Shown in pieces: positions 16,509 to 25,292 of a stretch of 64,000 nt of DNA. The DNA comes from Cyanobacteria bacterium SIG29 (GTDB lineage: Bacteria > Cyanobacteriota > Vampirovibrionia > Gastranaerophilales > Gastranaerophilaceae), in the NCBI GenBank assembly GCA_015152515.1, contig SUTV01000001.1, forward strand, positions 186,001 to 250,000, read 5' to 3'. The translations under genes and the position numbers were made by a program. Under the pieces are notes generated by a model. It was not told where the DNA came from. It was given only the letters and a program-made list of their open reading frames with translations, and did not search any database. How positions within the stretch are numbered: the first letter of the stretch is position 1; the number at the start of each line of letters is the position of its first letter.

Positions 16509-18749
16509 CTATAAAGTCCAATCAATTTTATCTACAGCATCTAATTTCATTTGTTGTACTTTTTCAGATTTAAAATTTTTAATCACCAATGAAACTAAAT
16601 CTGTACCATTTTTTTCATCATATTTTTTCCAGAAAGATTCTAATAAAGTTGTTTTTAATTCATCACAAACATCTTTATCACATAACAATTCATAATATGA
16701 ACCTTCATTCAATAACAAGGTTAAAACATCAGACATATTTAACTCATTATCTTTTAATGGAGAAAATTCTAATAAAGCATCAAGAACACCTGTTTCTTTT
16801 CTTTTTGAATCATCTGACATTCTAACATTAAACTTATTGAAAAGTTTATCAGCTTGAGACATATCAAACTTATTTTTTAAAGTAATTCTAACTGGATTAT
16901 TATCTGTCGGTAGTAATATATTTGTTTTACCTGAAGTTACTTCATCAAATAAAGCTTTTGTTTGTTTTAAAGATAAAGAATATATTTCAGCTGGTTTATT
17001 TGAAGAATTTTCATAAACAGAATGTAAAAATGCAAATCTAACAGCTTTTTTTATTACTTGATAATCATTTTGTTCTGAAAGTTGTTTCAATAAATCATTA
17101 ACAAAAATTTGAATACTTTTCTTATCTTTATTTAAAGAAGAAAATGCATTGTCATCAAATAATTCATCAACTAATTGCAAAATCATTTTTTCAGAACTTT
17201 GTAAAGAAATAGGAAGCACATTTGCTACAATTTTTTCTTTAAATTTTTGTTTTTGTTCTTCTATATAAGTTCTTGGTTTCTGAACTCCCTCAATTTTTTG
17301 AGGTTCTTCAATACCATTAGAAAAATTAACTTTTACTTGAGGAATATTAACAACTTGTACTTCTACAGGCTTTTCACTAGAAACTTGTCCTTTTGAGTTT
17401 TGTTGTTGAACTTGAAGGTTAGAAAATCTTTTTTGAAATTTTTCAATTTGACTAGAACTAGATTGAGCAGTTAAAAGTATAGCTACATTTTCAGAATATA
17501 AAGCATCTAACTTTTGATATGATTCTTTAACTTCATCTAATGTTTTAGCATATGCAGTAATTTTTTCTAATTTTTTTTCTAAATCTAAAACAGAGCAAGA
17601 TGATAAATCAACATTAAAATATTTAATTAATTGAGAATCTACTTTCTTTAATTTTGCTTTTATTTCTTGATAAATTACATCTATTTCATCTAACACACTT
17701 CTTTTGGCAACTTCTTTAACCATTGATTCTTCTGTTTGTTTGTGTATTTTTTCAATATTTTCTAGTGTTTCAGTAATATAACTAGAAGAACTATCTAAAA
17801 CACTAATAATTTGACTTGATAATTCATCTTTTTTTTCAAATTGAGAAAGAGCCTCTTCTTCAATTTTTTCTAAAAGAAGAACCAATTCACTCATTGAAAA
17901 ATCACCATTTTTTATTTTTTTAAAAGTAGAAATCTCTTCATCTGATAACATTTTATTTTCGTTTAATTTTGATTTAAAATAACTTACCTGTTTTCTAATA
18001 TTAGCCAACTTTTCAGTTTCTAAAACAAATAATTTTTTAATAGACTCAATATCTTGTTTTGGAATAATAATTTTTTCTTGTTGCCATTCTTTTTGATCTT
18101 TTTCAAAAGTTGTCATCCTAACATTTAATTTTTCACTATAAGAAATCAAAACAGATTCAAATAAATCAAATTCAGTTTTTAACTCATTTATTGAATTTTG
18201 AAGTTCTTTATTCATTCTGTTTTGTGTAACATCAATAGATTTATCAGAAGTTTGAATTTGCATTTCTTGTGCATATTTATTTTCAAAACCTTCAAATGGA
18301 GAAGTAGATTGTATTTTATCTTTCCACATTTGCAATTGTTCTTGTGTTGGTTCACCATTAAAAATAATCAATTCACCATTTAATGAATCAGCTCTTTTAA
18401 TTGCGTTTATAAAATCATACGCAGCACCAGCATCAATAGGATCTTGTGTCGTCATAATAATAACTTGTCCATATGGACCAGTATATTTATCATGTTTTGA
18501 ACCACCTGATTTCTTGTAGCCAAAATACTCACAAATATTTATCATATGTGATCTTTTGATATTGTACATACAAGAAGAATTTCCTGATTTTAATTCTTCA
18601 ATTTTCTTTTTGATATTGCCACCAGCCCCAAAAGATACAATATCTTTTGTCAATGGAGACAACTTTGTGTTGTTTCCGAACCTACTATTATTTACTTTAC
18701 TTTCCGAATTGAAATAATTTGTAGGGGAAGACATTTTTAAAATTTTCAT
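16509..18749 (-). CDS. Large coiled-coil orphan protein with SFG leader and HicA-like N-terminal region
   Basis: The 746-residue protein starts MKILKMSSPTNYF and has V-S-F-G-A-G at about residues 39-44. Residues 60-125 (INICEYFGYKKSGGSKHDKY, then QVIIMTTQDPIDAGAAYDFI) resemble the small HicA mRNA-interferase fold, with GGSKH at the position of GSHH; this match is weak. Residues 170-450 are strongly charged heptad-like sequence (coiled coil). The remaining C-terminal part is helical and ends with the FW-x-x-(Y/F)-D-x-x-NGT motif shared with the downstream protein. AAGGGTG precedes the ATG. No transmembrane segment or signal peptide is seen. Confidence 0.6.
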   Translation of the reverse strand: MKILKMSSPTNYFNSESKVNNSRFGNNTKLSPLTKDIVSFGAGGNIKKKIEELKSGNSSCMYNIKRSHMINICEYFGYKKSGGSKHDKYTGPYGQVIIMTTQDPIDAGAAYDFINAIKRADSLNGELIIFNGEPTQEQLQMWKDKIQSTSPFEGFENKYAQEMQIQTSDKSIDVTQNRMNKELQNSINELKTEFDLFESVLISYSEKLNVRMTTFEKDQKEWQQEKIIIPKQDIESIKKLFVLETEKLANIRKQVSYFKSKLNENKMLSDEEISTFKKIKNGDFSMSELVLLLEKIEEEALSQFEKKDELSSQIISVLDSSSSYITETLENIEKIHKQTEESMVKEVAKRSVLDEIDVIYQEIKAKLKKVDSQLIKYFNVDLSSCSVLDLEKKLEKITAYAKTLDEVKESYQKLDALYSENVAILLTAQSSSSQIEKFQKRFSNLQVQQQNSKGQVSSEKPVEVQVVNIPQVKVNFSNGIEEPQKIEGVQKPRTYIEEQKQKFKEKIVANVLPISLQSSEKMILQLVDELFDDNAFSSLNKDKKSIQIFVNDLLKQLSEQNDYQVIKKAVRFAFLHSVYENSSNKPAEIYSLSLKQTKALFDEVTSGKTNILLPTDNNPVRITLKNKFDMSQADKLFNKFNVRMSDDSKRKETGVLDALLEFSPLKDNELNMSDVLTLLLNEGSYYELLCDKDVCDELKTTLLESFWKKYDEKNGTDLVSLVIKNFKSEKVQQMKLDAVDKIDWTL

Positions 18750-18887
18750 GTTTCACCCTTTTCCTAAATTAAATAATTAAAATTGAGTTTCGAAATTTAC
18801 TCGTTTTTGAAGAAAATTAATATTTCTTTACAAATTTAAGCAATTTTTGAAGTTGAGAAACATTATAAAAACAAAAGGAAAACAACT

Positions 18888-19532
18888 ATGAGCAAAATCA
18901 TTCAATTTGAACCATCAAAAGCACAACAACTACAAAATAGAACAAATAATTCTCAACAAAAAAAATATACTCCAATTCAAGAACAAAAAATGGACACCTT
19001 TGAATTGGAAGGTTTTGACCCTGATTTTTTTGAAAAATTAGAACAAAAAGAAATAAAACATATTGCAACAAGCGCAATGCTAAATGAAGCTGAAAAAACT
19101 CTTTTTGAAGCAATGAAATCAAAACAAGAAGTAACAAAATTAATAAACAAATTATATAATCCTAATTGCCCAGATAGATATGGAACAAAAGAAAATCCAA
19201 TATTTTTAGAAGAAGATTGCATGGGTAGATTTGTAATGAGTGAATGTGACAGAAAAGAAAACGATAAAAGAGTAACAACCTTTTTTGAAGCAACAGGAGA
19301 AATCCAAAGCATACTAACTCATACAAGCAAAAAGACACAAACAAAAGTTGTATTTTTTAATCATTCTGATAACTATATGGAAGTAAGAAAACAAACTTCA
19401 CCAAATTTATTTGGTAAATATACAGAAGAAATTTTCACTTATAGAAATAATAAACCAGAAGCATACATAACTTATCAAAAAAGTATATTTAGTGATTCAG
19501 AAGAAAAAGAGCATTATATTTTTCAAAAATAA
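18888..19532 (+). CDS. Hypothetical protein
   Basis: This 214-residue protein is not recognised. The first 45 residues are Gln/Lys-rich and probably disordered; residues 45-95 are helical; residues 95-214 look like a beta-rich domain with many aromatic and charged residues (TTFFEATGEIQSILTHTSKK, YTEEIFTYRNNKPEAYITYQ), possibly repeated antiparallel strands. No signal peptide or membrane segment is seen. AAAGGA lies 8 bases before the ATG. It is divergent from the large coiled-coil gene and ends 7 bases from the convergent L,D-transpeptidase gene. Confidence 0.55.
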   Translation: MSKIIQFEPSKAQQLQNRTNNSQQKKYTPIQEQKMDTFELEGFDPDFFEKLEQKEIKHIATSAMLNEAEKTLFEAMKSKQEVTKLINKLYNPNCPDRYGTKENPIFLEEDCMGRFVMSECDRKENDKRVTTFFEATGEIQSILTHTSKKTQTKVVFFNHSDNYMEVRKQTSPNLFGKYTEEIFTYRNNKPEAYITYQKSIFSDSEEKEHYIFQK

Positions 19533-19539
19533 TCACAAA

Positions 19540-21483
19540 TTATGCAACTAAATCACTGTATTCGCTATATCTATCATCTGTTGGATATGTGAAAATAATA
19601 GCGCCTGTTGGGAACATATCTCTCATATATTCATATGTAGCTTCTTTATCTATTCTGCCATTTGTTCTTACAGGTGGGAAGCCTTTACAACCCCAAGTAT
19701 GTTCATTAACAGTATAGTGAACAACGGTTCCTTTTTCATAAGCATTATCATTAATGCCTTCTTCTAAACCAATAAGTCTTAATGCTTTTTTACCCATTGA
19801 ATTTGAATAATATTCTTTTCCAACTTGTTCAAAACCAGAAAGAGTAGCATGAGAACCGTGTTTATTTGCGGTCTTAATATTATCCATATTTCCTGAACCA
19901 GTTTTCATTACACTTTGTCCAACTAATTCAAAATTATTTAAATCAAGTAAATAATATCTTTCTTTATTACTGCTTTGTGTTGTATCAAAAATTCCTAAAT
20001 AACCTGTTGCTTTTTGTTCATCAGTTAAATTTTCATATCCTTCTAAAGCCATTAAGAATACATCATAATTTAAACCTTTTTCATCTAATCCCATATTTTT
20101 ATATAATTGTTCAGGATTACCCAAGCTATTAATTGAAAATTCTTTTTCTATATTTTTAGCATTTTGAGCATTGATTTCAGCATTTAATTTATCAATTTTA
20201 GCTTGAATTTCGCTTTCTTTTTGTTTAGCTTTAGCAATTTCAGATTCTTGAACAGATTTAACATTTTCTTCTGCTGTTTTAAACGCTTCTAAAGCAGCTT
20301 GTGTTTCAGGAGCACAATTAGCAAGTATTTCAGCTTCAATTTCGCCCCTTGTTGTTTCATAAGCAGCTAAAGTTTCTTCTTCTTTAGTTAAAGTTTTTTC
20401 TAATTGTGTTTTAGTTTCTTCTAATGCTGCTAATTGAGCTTCATCTTCTTTTAATTTGTTTTCTGCAGAAGTTAATCTTGAGTTTGCAGCGCTTAATTTA
20501 TCAGCTATATCTTTTTTAACAGCTGGGTCCTCTGATGTTTGAGATTTTAAATCAGAAATAGATTTTTTTATTGCATCAATATCACTTTTATCTGAAGTAA
20601 TAGTAGCTTGTTGAGAAGTAATAGCATCTTCATTTTCACTAATTTTAACTTTTACTTCATTTACAACTGCTGTTTGACTATCAATATTTGCTTGATTTTC
20701 TTGTTGTCTAGCCAATAAATCTTCTGAAATATTTTCATCATTTTCTAAAGCTTGTTCATAAGCTAATTTTTTAGCGTCACAATCTTCTTGTGCTGATTTA
20801 ATTGCGTCTGTATTACCTGATTGAGCATCAGTAACATTTTTTTGAGCTTCTTTTAAATCAGCTTGAAGTTGGTCTATGCTAACAGATTCAGTTGCATTTG
20901 AAGAAGAAGACTCACCAATATCTATAGATGAACCACCATTTTTTGAGCCATTGCGTCCACCAGTTCGTCCTGTATCTTTTGCTCTTTCTGGTTTATGAGA
21001 TTCTTCAATAGGTACAACACTATCTTCTAAATCAGGTGTTTCATTTGATTCTTCTGGTGCAAATGTACCATCTTGAATAGAATTAAGTGCAGAAACAACA
21101 TCATAAACAGAAATATCTTGATTCATACCATCTAAATCTTCTACAGCATCAAGAAAAGCATTTATTTCTTCCATACTTAAAGAACCATTAGAATCCACAT
21201 CAACGATATTCATTACTGTATTATCTTGAAGTAAGTCATTAAACATACCCGCAAACGCTTGATTATCTTCACCATAAGAATCATCAGAAACAAATTGACC
21301 ATCTTCAAAAATAAGTTGAGAACTATCAATAGAAGATCCAAAAGAATCACCATAACCTGCTTCAGTTAAAAATTCTTCTAATTTATCAGGATCAGAGAAT
21401 ATGCTAAAGTCAGTAATGCTAGGGTTTAAATTCATTACCATTCTTTGAAAATCTTCATTATTTGTAAAAAAATTAACAAACAC
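19540..21483 (-). CDS. EF-hand, coiled-coil and L,D-transpeptidase (YkuD_2-type) protein
   Basis: The 647-residue protein combines three parts. An EF-hand loop, DVDSNGSLSMEE (95-106), has all calcium ligands. Residues about 205-440 are an alanine- and glutamate-rich coiled coil. The C-terminal 170 residues match the murein L,D-transpeptidase family (PF13645 type): YLLDLNNFELVGQ, KHGSHATLSGFEQVG, LRLIGLEEGINDNAY, VVHYTVNEHTWGCKGFPPV, with catalytic His about 589 and Cys about 599. The expected role is peptidoglycan cross-linking or lipoprotein attachment, outside the inner membrane, but no signal peptide is visible from this GTG start (AGAGG 10 bases upstream). Export would need a non-classical route. 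Confidence 0.75.
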   Translation of the reverse strand: MFVNFFTNNEDFQRMVMNLNPSITDFSIFSDPDKLEEFLTEAGYGDSFGSSIDSSQLIFEDGQFVSDDSYGEDNQAFAGMFNDLLQDNTVMNIVDVDSNGSLSMEEINAFLDAVEDLDGMNQDISVYDVVSALNSIQDGTFAPEESNETPDLEDSVVPIEESHKPERAKDTGRTGGRNGSKNGGSSIDIGESSSSNATESVSIDQLQADLKEAQKNVTDAQSGNTDAIKSAQEDCDAKKLAYEQALENDENISEDLLARQQENQANIDSQTAVVNEVKVKISENEDAITSQQATITSDKSDIDAIKKSISDLKSQTSEDPAVKKDIADKLSAANSRLTSAENKLKEDEAQLAALEETKTQLEKTLTKEEETLAAYETTRGEIEAEILANCAPETQAALEAFKTAEENVKSVQESEIAKAKQKESEIQAKIDKLNAEINAQNAKNIEKEFSINSLGNPEQLYKNMGLDEKGLNYDVFLMALEGYENLTDEQKATGYLGIFDTTQSSNKERYYLLDLNNFELVGQSVMKTGSGNMDNIKTANKHGSHATLSGFEQVGKEYYSNSMGKKALRLIGLEEGINDNAYEKGTVVHYTVNEHTWGCKGFPPVRTNGRIDKEATYEYMRDMFPTGAIIFTYPTDDRYSEYSDLVA

Positions 21484-21713
21484 GAACTATAATCCTCTTA
21501 CTTATATACATATAAAAACATTTAAAATAGATAAATTATATATATTTCGTATATATTTACATTTGTTTACAAAAAAATTTCACATTTTATTAAAAGTTAA
21601 AAAATTCGCTTTTAAAATTCTTAATATTATGAGGAAAAATGTGCAAATTAATTTATGTTTGATATTTAATAGACATGGTCTTATATGTGTATTAAAAAAT
21701 AGGAGAGAGCAAC

Positions 21714-23081
21714 ATGAAGGTTTCTGCAGTTCAGTCCTATGTTACAAATTTTCGTGGCATAGAGAGAAAAGAAGATCCAAAAACTTCGAATTTCGCGATT
21801 AATGGAGCAGGTAGTGGCATAGGTAAAAATATGCTAAGACAATATTTACTTGCTAAATTAGCACCAAAAGGTGTTTGGAATAAATGGGATGAATTAGGCG
21901 AGATTTATAAAACTCAAAATCTAGTAACTTTAAACTTAGGTTCAATGGGATTAAAAGGTGACCAAAAAATCCAAGACCTTCCTGATGAAGTTATTTTAGA
22001 GCAAATTAAACACGGAAATATTTTAGGTGATTTACCAGATTCTATAAGATTAAGCATTGGAAGATCAGGAAAGAAAACCGAACTTCAAGATACAAGAGAA
22101 ATTTTCTTGATTGCAGAATCAAAAAGAAATTACGAAGTAATTAAACTTGAAGCAACAAGACAACCTGTAGATTGGTCTCAATACAAAGCGCAAATAGTTG
22201 TTGATACAACTGGTGCAAATACTACAAGAGAAAAATTGATGAAACATCTTGGCGGAACAGTTAAATACGCTGTTTTATCAGCACCTTCAAAAAATTCTGA
22301 TATGCTAACTGTTGTTCCAGGTATAAACAATGAAATGCTAAATGAAATTGAAGAAAAAGGAAATATTGTTTCTGCTGCAAGTTGTACAACAACCTGTATT
22401 TCGCCATACATCAAATTATTTGAAGAAAAATTTGGAATAGAAAGTGGATTTATTGATACAACACACGCGGCAACTGGTTCACAAAATATTGCAGATAAAG
22501 CAAACTCTAAAGCTGAATCTAAATCAAGAGGTTCTTTAGATGCAATGATTCCTACAACAACAGGTGCAGCAAAAGCAATTGGACTTGTTATTAAATCAAA
22601 AGAAGGCGGAAAAATTCCTTTAGATGGACTTGCAACAAGAGTTCCAACTGGCGATGGTTCTATGGCAATAATCACTCTAAAATTAAAAGAAAAAACAACT
22701 ATGGATGAAGTTGTTAAAGTGCTAAAAGACGCAGAAAACGACCCAAACTACAAAAATTTAATTGCAAAAGCACCAAAAGGTTCAACTTCAAAAGATGTAA
22801 TTAATCGAATTGAAAGTGGATTGTACATTCCAGAAGCTATTAAATTAACAAATGGTGACTTGTTATCTATAAAAGTTTACTATGATAACGAATTTGGTTA
22901 TACAAGAAGCTTGGCTACATTAACTGGAAAAGTTGGTGAAAGAATAATAGCTGAAAATGAAGCAAATTCGCCAAAACAAAAATCAATGCACGAAAGACAT
23001 ACTGGGTATGGTGATTCAGTAGATGAAACAAACCCAGCCTTCGAAGATTATATGAGATCACGCTCTGGCGAAGATTTATAA
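21714..23081 (+). CDS. Divergent glyceraldehyde-3-phosphate dehydrogenase-like protein
   Basis: At 455 residues this is about 120 longer than normal GAPDH (about 335). The catalytic region is intact: AASCTTTCISP with Cys224, His251 in DTTHAATGSQ, then PTTTGAAKAIGL, LDGLATRVPTGDGS and YYDNEFGYTRSLATL. The nucleotide motif is INGAGSGIGK instead of INGFGRIGR, and residues 45-160 are expanded. The first 27 residues are extra and begin MKVSAVQSYVTNFRG, like the leader on other orphan proteins here. AGGAGAG precedes the ATG. Oxidation of glyceraldehyde 3-phosphate is likely, but substrate and cofactor preference may differ. A hairpin terminator follows. It is a single gene, divergent from the L,D-transpeptidase gene. 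Confidence 0.8.
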   Translation: MKVSAVQSYVTNFRGIERKEDPKTSNFAINGAGSGIGKNMLRQYLLAKLAPKGVWNKWDELGEIYKTQNLVTLNLGSMGLKGDQKIQDLPDEVILEQIKHGNILGDLPDSIRLSIGRSGKKTELQDTREIFLIAESKRNYEVIKLEATRQPVDWSQYKAQIVVDTTGANTTREKLMKHLGGTVKYAVLSAPSKNSDMLTVVPGINNEMLNEIEEKGNIVSAASCTTTCISPYIKLFEEKFGIESGFIDTTHAATGSQNIADKANSKAESKSRGSLDAMIPTTTGAAKAIGLVIKSKEGGKIPLDGLATRVPTGDGSMAIITLKLKEKTTMDEVVKVLKDAENDPNYKNLIAKAPKGSTSKDVINRIESGLYIPEAIKLTNGDLLSIKVYYDNEFGYTRSLATLTGKVGERIIAENEANSPKQKSMHERHTGYGDSVDETNPAFEDYMRSRSGEDL

Positions 23082-23102
23082 TTTTAGAATAAAATTCAAA
23101 TT

Positions 23103-23134
23103 AAAAGAGAGTCATAAATGACTCTCTTTTTTTT
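23103..23134 (+). terminator. Rho-independent terminator of the GAPDH-like gene
   Basis: A perfect 13-bp stem, AAAAGAGAGTCAT paired with ATGACTCTCTTTT, around a 2-base loop is followed by more T residues, starting 22 bases after the GAPDH-like stop codon. Confidence 0.85.
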
Positions 23135-23153
23135 AAACATTTAAAGATAAAGA

Positions 23154-23258
23154 TTAAGCTATACTTTCAACAAATTCTAAGATTTCATCGATATTTCTAT
23201 CTTTATCATAATATCCCCATTGTTGTAAAAGTTCTTTTTGTATTGTCCCAATTTTTTT
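23154..23258 (-). pseudogene. 3' remnant of an unidentified gene
   Basis: On the minus strand a 34-codon frame ends in TAA at 23154 and reads like a real protein end (IQKELLQQWGYYDKDRN, then IDEILEFVESIA). It is bounded upstream by TGA at 23259-23261, has no ATG, GTG or TTG and no ribosome binding site, so it looks like the leftover C-terminus of a lost gene. The family is not recognised. It lies on the 3' side of tRNA-Gln, a typical place for integrated elements and their debris. Confidence 0.35.
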
Positions 23259-23270
23259 TCAAATCAAAGT

Positions 23271-23293
23271 ACCTATAGGTTATATATAACCTA
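23271..23293. repeat. Overlapping palindromes
   Basis: ACCTATAGGT (23271-23280) and TAGGTTATATATAACCTA (23276-23293) are both perfect palindromes and overlap. They lie just upstream of the gene remnant on the minus strand and have the look of an operator for a dimeric regulator, perhaps left over from the lost gene. No T-run follows, so a terminator is unlikely. Confidence 0.5.
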
Positions 23294-23328
23294 CAAAAAA
23301 TTCAATAAAATCAAGGGTTTTCAGGGGA

Positions 23329-23364
23329 ATAATCAAACTGACTGTTATAATCAAACTGGTCGTT
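23329..23364. repeat. Tandem 18-bp repeat in debris downstream of tRNA-Gln
   Basis: Two adjacent 18-base units share ATAATCAAACTG and end in ACTGTT and GTCGTT (three mismatches). On the minus strand the units are in frame and read as a repeated Q-F-D-Y-(N/S) peptide that stops with TGA at 23311-23313. This may be the end of another lost gene, since only non-coding hairpin and tRNA sequence lie upstream on that strand. Confidence 0.4.
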
Positions 23365-23385
23365 AAAATACACTTCACCACATGC

Positions 23386-23433
23386 AGAATAATAAAAAGA
23401 GAGAGTTAAATAACTCTCTCTTTTTATTATTCT
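23386..23433 (-). terminator. Terminator hairpin of tRNA-Gln
   Basis: A perfect 23-bp inverted repeat (23386-23408 and 23411-23433) with a 2-base loop lies directly after the tRNA on the minus strand; its core is AAAAAGAGAGAGTTA. It overlaps the last two bases of the mature tRNA and includes a T-run on both strands. The stem is unusually long for a simple terminator. Confidence 0.8.
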
Positions 23434-23504
23434 GGGGCGGAAGGATTCGAACCTCCGAGATGCCTGGACCAAAACCAGGTGCCTTACCACTTGGCGACGC
23501 CCCA
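23432..23504 (-). tRNA. tRNA-Gln (anticodon TTG)
   Basis: The 73-base cloverleaf reads TGGGGCG at the 5' acceptor arm and CGCCCCA plus discriminator G at the 3' end. The anticodon arm is CCTGG-TTTTGGT-CCAGG, giving anticodon TTG (glutamine). The T arm is GGAGG-TTCGAAT-CCTTC. CCA is not encoded. In this cell Gln-tRNA(Gln) may be made by the GatCAB route, since gatA is present. Confidence 0.95.
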
Positions 23505-23638
23505 ATAGCTTTCAACTCTTATATATTATTAAGAGCATACACAAAAGTCAAGAGATTTTTTAAATTTTTCTATACTTTTAATTATTTTTATGGCTTAATT
23601 AGTATAAACATACACGACAAATAAAAAGGAAATTGAAT

Positions 23639-24295
23639 ATGCAAGCAAGACGTGCTGCCAGAGAATTAGCTTTAATATTATTTTCTCAAATGAACACTAT
23701 CGAAAATTTAAATAATTGGGATTTTCAAGACATTGTTCTTAAATCAGTTAGAACTCTTACAAACAACTCTGCTGATGAACTTAAATTAGCTTCTACTGCT
23801 ATTCTTGAAATGAAAGAATTCATTGAAAATTATGAAGCTAATCACCCAACAAACTTAGAAAGACCAATCGAAGTTTCTAATGTACCTGTTGCTATCCCTA
23901 TGACTTCTGATATGCAAGGTAGATTAGATGATTTATTAAATATCGCTGAAAAAACTATGTTGGCTTTAGAAATCGCAGAAATGGCTGCTTTAGAAGAAAA
24001 TTCTGATGTTAAAGAATACATTATCAAAATAGCTAACTCTTTCAAAGCTAACAAAGAAACTATTGACGAACAAATCAAAAAATTTGCTTTCGGTTGGGAC
24101 ATAAACAGATTAGTTAAAATGGATAAAGATATCCTTAGAATTGCAATGTGCGAACTTTTATATGTTCAAGATGCACCAGTTAAAGTTATTATTGATGAAG
24201 CTTTAGAATTAGCTAAAAAATATTCAACTGATGACTCTGCTGCTTTTGTAAACGGTATATTAGGCAAAGTGATTATTGAAAACAGTTTAAAATAA
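23639..24295 (+). CDS. nusB: Transcription antitermination factor NusB
   Basis: NusB binds boxA RNA with S10 during antitermination of rRNA transcription. N-terminal MQARRAARELALILFSQMN and C-terminal WDINRLVKMDKDILRIAMCE, PVKVIIDEALELAKKYSTDD and FVNGILGKV are the family marks. At 218 residues it is longer than E. coli NusB (139) because of a helical insertion at about 65-140. I choose ATG 23639 with AAAGGA 8 bases upstream, not TTG 23633. It is followed 15 bases later by ftsY and probably shares its transcript. Confidence 0.93.
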   Translation: MQARRAARELALILFSQMNTIENLNNWDFQDIVLKSVRTLTNNSADELKLASTAILEMKEFIENYEANHPTNLERPIEVSNVPVAIPMTSDMQGRLDDLLNIAEKTMLALEIAEMAALEENSDVKEYIIKIANSFKANKETIDEQIKKFAFGWDINRLVKMDKDILRIAMCELLYVQDAPVKVIIDEALELAKKYSTDDSAAFVNGILGKVIIENSLK

Positions 24296-24310
24296 CTCTA
24301 AGGTTTAATT

Positions 24311-25291
24311 ATGTTTAATTTTTTCAAAAAGAATAATTCCGAAAACGACTCAATTGAACAAAAAGAAGAAAGTTCAAAGTCTTTTTGGAATTTTTCTTTT
24401 GAAGGACTTAAAAAAACTATTTCTAACACAACTCAAAATCTTGTTAATGATGTTGTTTCTAGCATCGAAGAAGAAGAAGAATTTGATGATTTCATTCTAG
24501 ATGATATGGAAGACCTTTTAATTAAAGCCGATTTAGGCGTTGGGCTTGCTTCTTCCATTACTGACAAATTACGCAAGCAAACTAAAGTTAAGCCATCTCA
24601 AATAAAACAATTTTTAAAAGAAGAATTTACTCAGATACTTTCAACTGCCGGCAGTTCTGATTTAAATTACACAGAAAATGAATTAAATATCTATTTCATT
24701 ACTGGTGTTAATGGTGCTGGAAAAACAACACTAATAGCAAAACTAGCTAACAATTTCCGTCTATCAGGCAAAAAAGTTTTATTAGCCGCTGGCGATACAT
24801 TTAGAGCCGCTGCTGAAGAACAGCTTGATATTTGGGCACAACGCGCACAAGTAGATATTGTTAGAAAAGATGGTATTGATTCTGCTGCCGTTGTTTATGA
24901 CGCTATAAAAAAAGCTCAAAGCGAAAATTATGACATTTTACTTATTGATACAGCTGGAAGATTACAAAATAAACGCAATTTAATGGATGAATTAAACAAA
25001 GTTAAAGCCGTTATTGATAAATTAGCACCAAACTGTTTAAAAGAAAGTATGCTTGTATTAGACGCAAATACAGGTCAAAATGGTTTATCTCAAGCAAAAT
25101 TATTCTCTGAAGCTGTTAATCTAACTTCTGTTGCGCTAACTAAACTTGATGGAAGTGCAAAAGGTGGCATAATCATTGCAATTGCAAAAGAATTTGCTCT
25201 TCCTGTTAAATTAATAGGTGTTGGTGAAAAAATTGAAGATTTAAAACTTTTCAATCCAACAGACTTTTTAGAAGCTCTTTTCCAAAAATAA
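24311..25291 (+). CDS. ftsY: Signal recognition particle receptor FtsY
   Basis: FtsY docks ribosome-SRP complexes at the membrane. A short acidic N-terminal region (about 1-60) precedes the NG domain. GTPase motifs are GVNGAGKTTLIAKLA (G1), DTFRAAAEEQL (G2), DTAGRLQNK (G3), TKLDGSAKGG (G4) and the closing GVGEKIEDLKLFNP. Length is 326, usual for a short-A-domain FtsY. It is downstream of nusB in the same direction. The stop codon is one base away from the end of the convergent hydrogenase-like operon, leaving no space for a separate terminator. Confidence 0.96.
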   Translation: MFNFFKKNNSENDSIEQKEESSKSFWNFSFEGLKKTISNTTQNLVNDVVSSIEEEEEFDDFILDDMEDLLIKADLGVGLASSITDKLRKQTKVKPSQIKQFLKEEFTQILSTAGSSDLNYTENELNIYFITGVNGAGKTTLIAKLANNFRLSGKKVLLAAGDTFRAAAEEQLDIWAQRAQVDIVRKDGIDSAAVVYDAIKKAQSENYDILLIDTAGRLQNKRNLMDELNKVKAVIDKLAPNCLKESMLVLDANTGQNGLSQAKLFSEAVNLTSVALTKLDGSAKGGIIIAIAKEFALPVKLIGVGEKIEDLKLFNPTDFLEALFQK

Positions 25292-25292
25292 A

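Noticed and set aside
22178-22675. 165-codon minus-strand frame inside the GAPDH-like gene
   Set aside because: It is fully antisense to a conserved catalytic domain, with composition expected of a shadow frame.
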